A stretch of 13,130 bases of DNA from Bacteroidales bacterium (GTDB lineage Bacteria > Bacteroidota > Bacteroidia > Bacteroidales > WCHB1-69), in the NCBI GenBank assembly GCA_017964755.1, contig JAGCRI010000082.1, positions 1 through 13,130 of the forward strand, written 5' to 3'. Positions 12,904 to 13,130 of the stretch are shown piece after piece. The position numbers were made by a program, and so were the translations under genes. The notes beneath the pieces were generated by a model that was not told the origin of the DNA, ran no database searches, and was given only the letters and a program-made list of their open reading frames with translations. The stretch's first letter is position 1; every line of letters starts with the position of its first letter.

Positions 12904-13053
12904 TCACGATGCTTTCTTGTAAACACTTTCATGAGTCTGGTAACCAAGACTTTGATGCAGCCTTTCGGTGTTGTAGCTGCTGATGTGTCTGTCAATTCCG
13001 CGCCAAAGTTCCAGCCCGTCTTCGTAGTCGGTCAGGTAAATATTTTTTTGCAT
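12904..13053 (-). pseudogene. IS3-family transposase (OrfB) C-terminal remnant
   Basis: A 49-residue frame ending in TGA at 12906-12904. It reads NIYLTDYEDGLELWRGIDRH (4-23) and then SSYNTERLHQSLGYQTHESV (25-44), the C-terminal end of the IS3 OrfB integrase core: a YN..R.H..LGY.TP-type ending. The DDE catalytic residues lie upstream in intact proteins and are absent here. The frame stays open to the window edge (25 more codons), but those residues do not look like IS3 transposase, so similarity appears to break near codon 1. The third position of the TP motif is H here (QTHE). It is therefore probably a truncated or rearranged insertion sequence copy, though the sequence beyond 13130 was not seen. 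Confidence 0.75.
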
Positions 13054-13064
13054 TTGTTTATTGA

Positions 13065-13081
13065 AATTATTCAAAATAATT
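13065..13081. repeat. 7-bp inverted repeat where IS3 similarity stops
   Basis: AATTATT (13065-13071), CAA, AATAATT (13075-13081): a perfect palindrome with a 3-nt loop, just outside the point where transposase similarity ends. AT-only stems of this size can arise by chance. The stretch 13054-13130 holds nothing else recognised. Confidence 0.25.
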
Positions 13082-13130
13082 ACGGATTGTGCCCCGTTTC
13101 TGTTACGAATTTGACCCGTTTTTTGAGTAA

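Overview
The window looks like chromosomal DNA of a Bacteroidota bacterium, most likely order Bacteroidales. Two kinds of evidence point there. First, several genes are preceded by the Bacteroides-type -7 box TAnnTTTG rather than a sigma-70 -10 box: TACCTTTG at 271, TAATTTTG at 2631, TATCTTTG at 5215 and, on the minus strand, TAACTTTG at 12887-12880. Second, the gene families fit: RseC, HicBA, long U32 protein, M20C dipeptidase, TlyA, RHS core ending in DPDGR. Species cannot be named from this alone.

Left part, plus strand, 1-9047: ordinary housekeeping and envelope genes in short operons. The 3' end of an acetyltransferase-like gene is followed by a GT4 and a GT2 glycosyltransferase and rseC, which overlap or nearly abut. 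A hicB-hicA toxin-antitoxin pair with its own promoter comes next, then a U32-family protein 8 nt downstream. A PlsC-like acyltransferase has its own promoter. It is followed by pepD, tlyA and a signal-less YD-repeat-like protein that overlaps tlyA by one base.

Right part, minus strand, 13130-9141: an AT-rich accessory island converging on the housekeeping block. Reading leftward it holds the C-terminal remnant of an IS3-family transposase, two unrecognised exported proteins (186 and 257 aa), an orphan RHS tip, a membrane-anchored protein of 265 aa overlapping the RHS tip by 8 nt, and a two-helix membrane protein of 181 aa. The RHS tip has only the last part of the RHS core, ending DPDGR, and then a variable C-terminal domain. 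This layout is what a displaced polymorphic-toxin tip with candidate immunity genes would look like. No toxin or immunity family is recognised here, so that role is inferred from position only.

The most interesting unexplained signal is a 19-20 nt motif, near-identical just after the stops of the 181-aa and 265-aa genes, with a weaker ungapped third copy (14/19) after the 186-aa gene. Other points of note are the toxin-like module overlapping a membrane-protein gene, the RHS-like cytoplasmic protein coupled to tlyA, an rseC with no rnf genes beside it, and two starts that the promoter boxes rule out.
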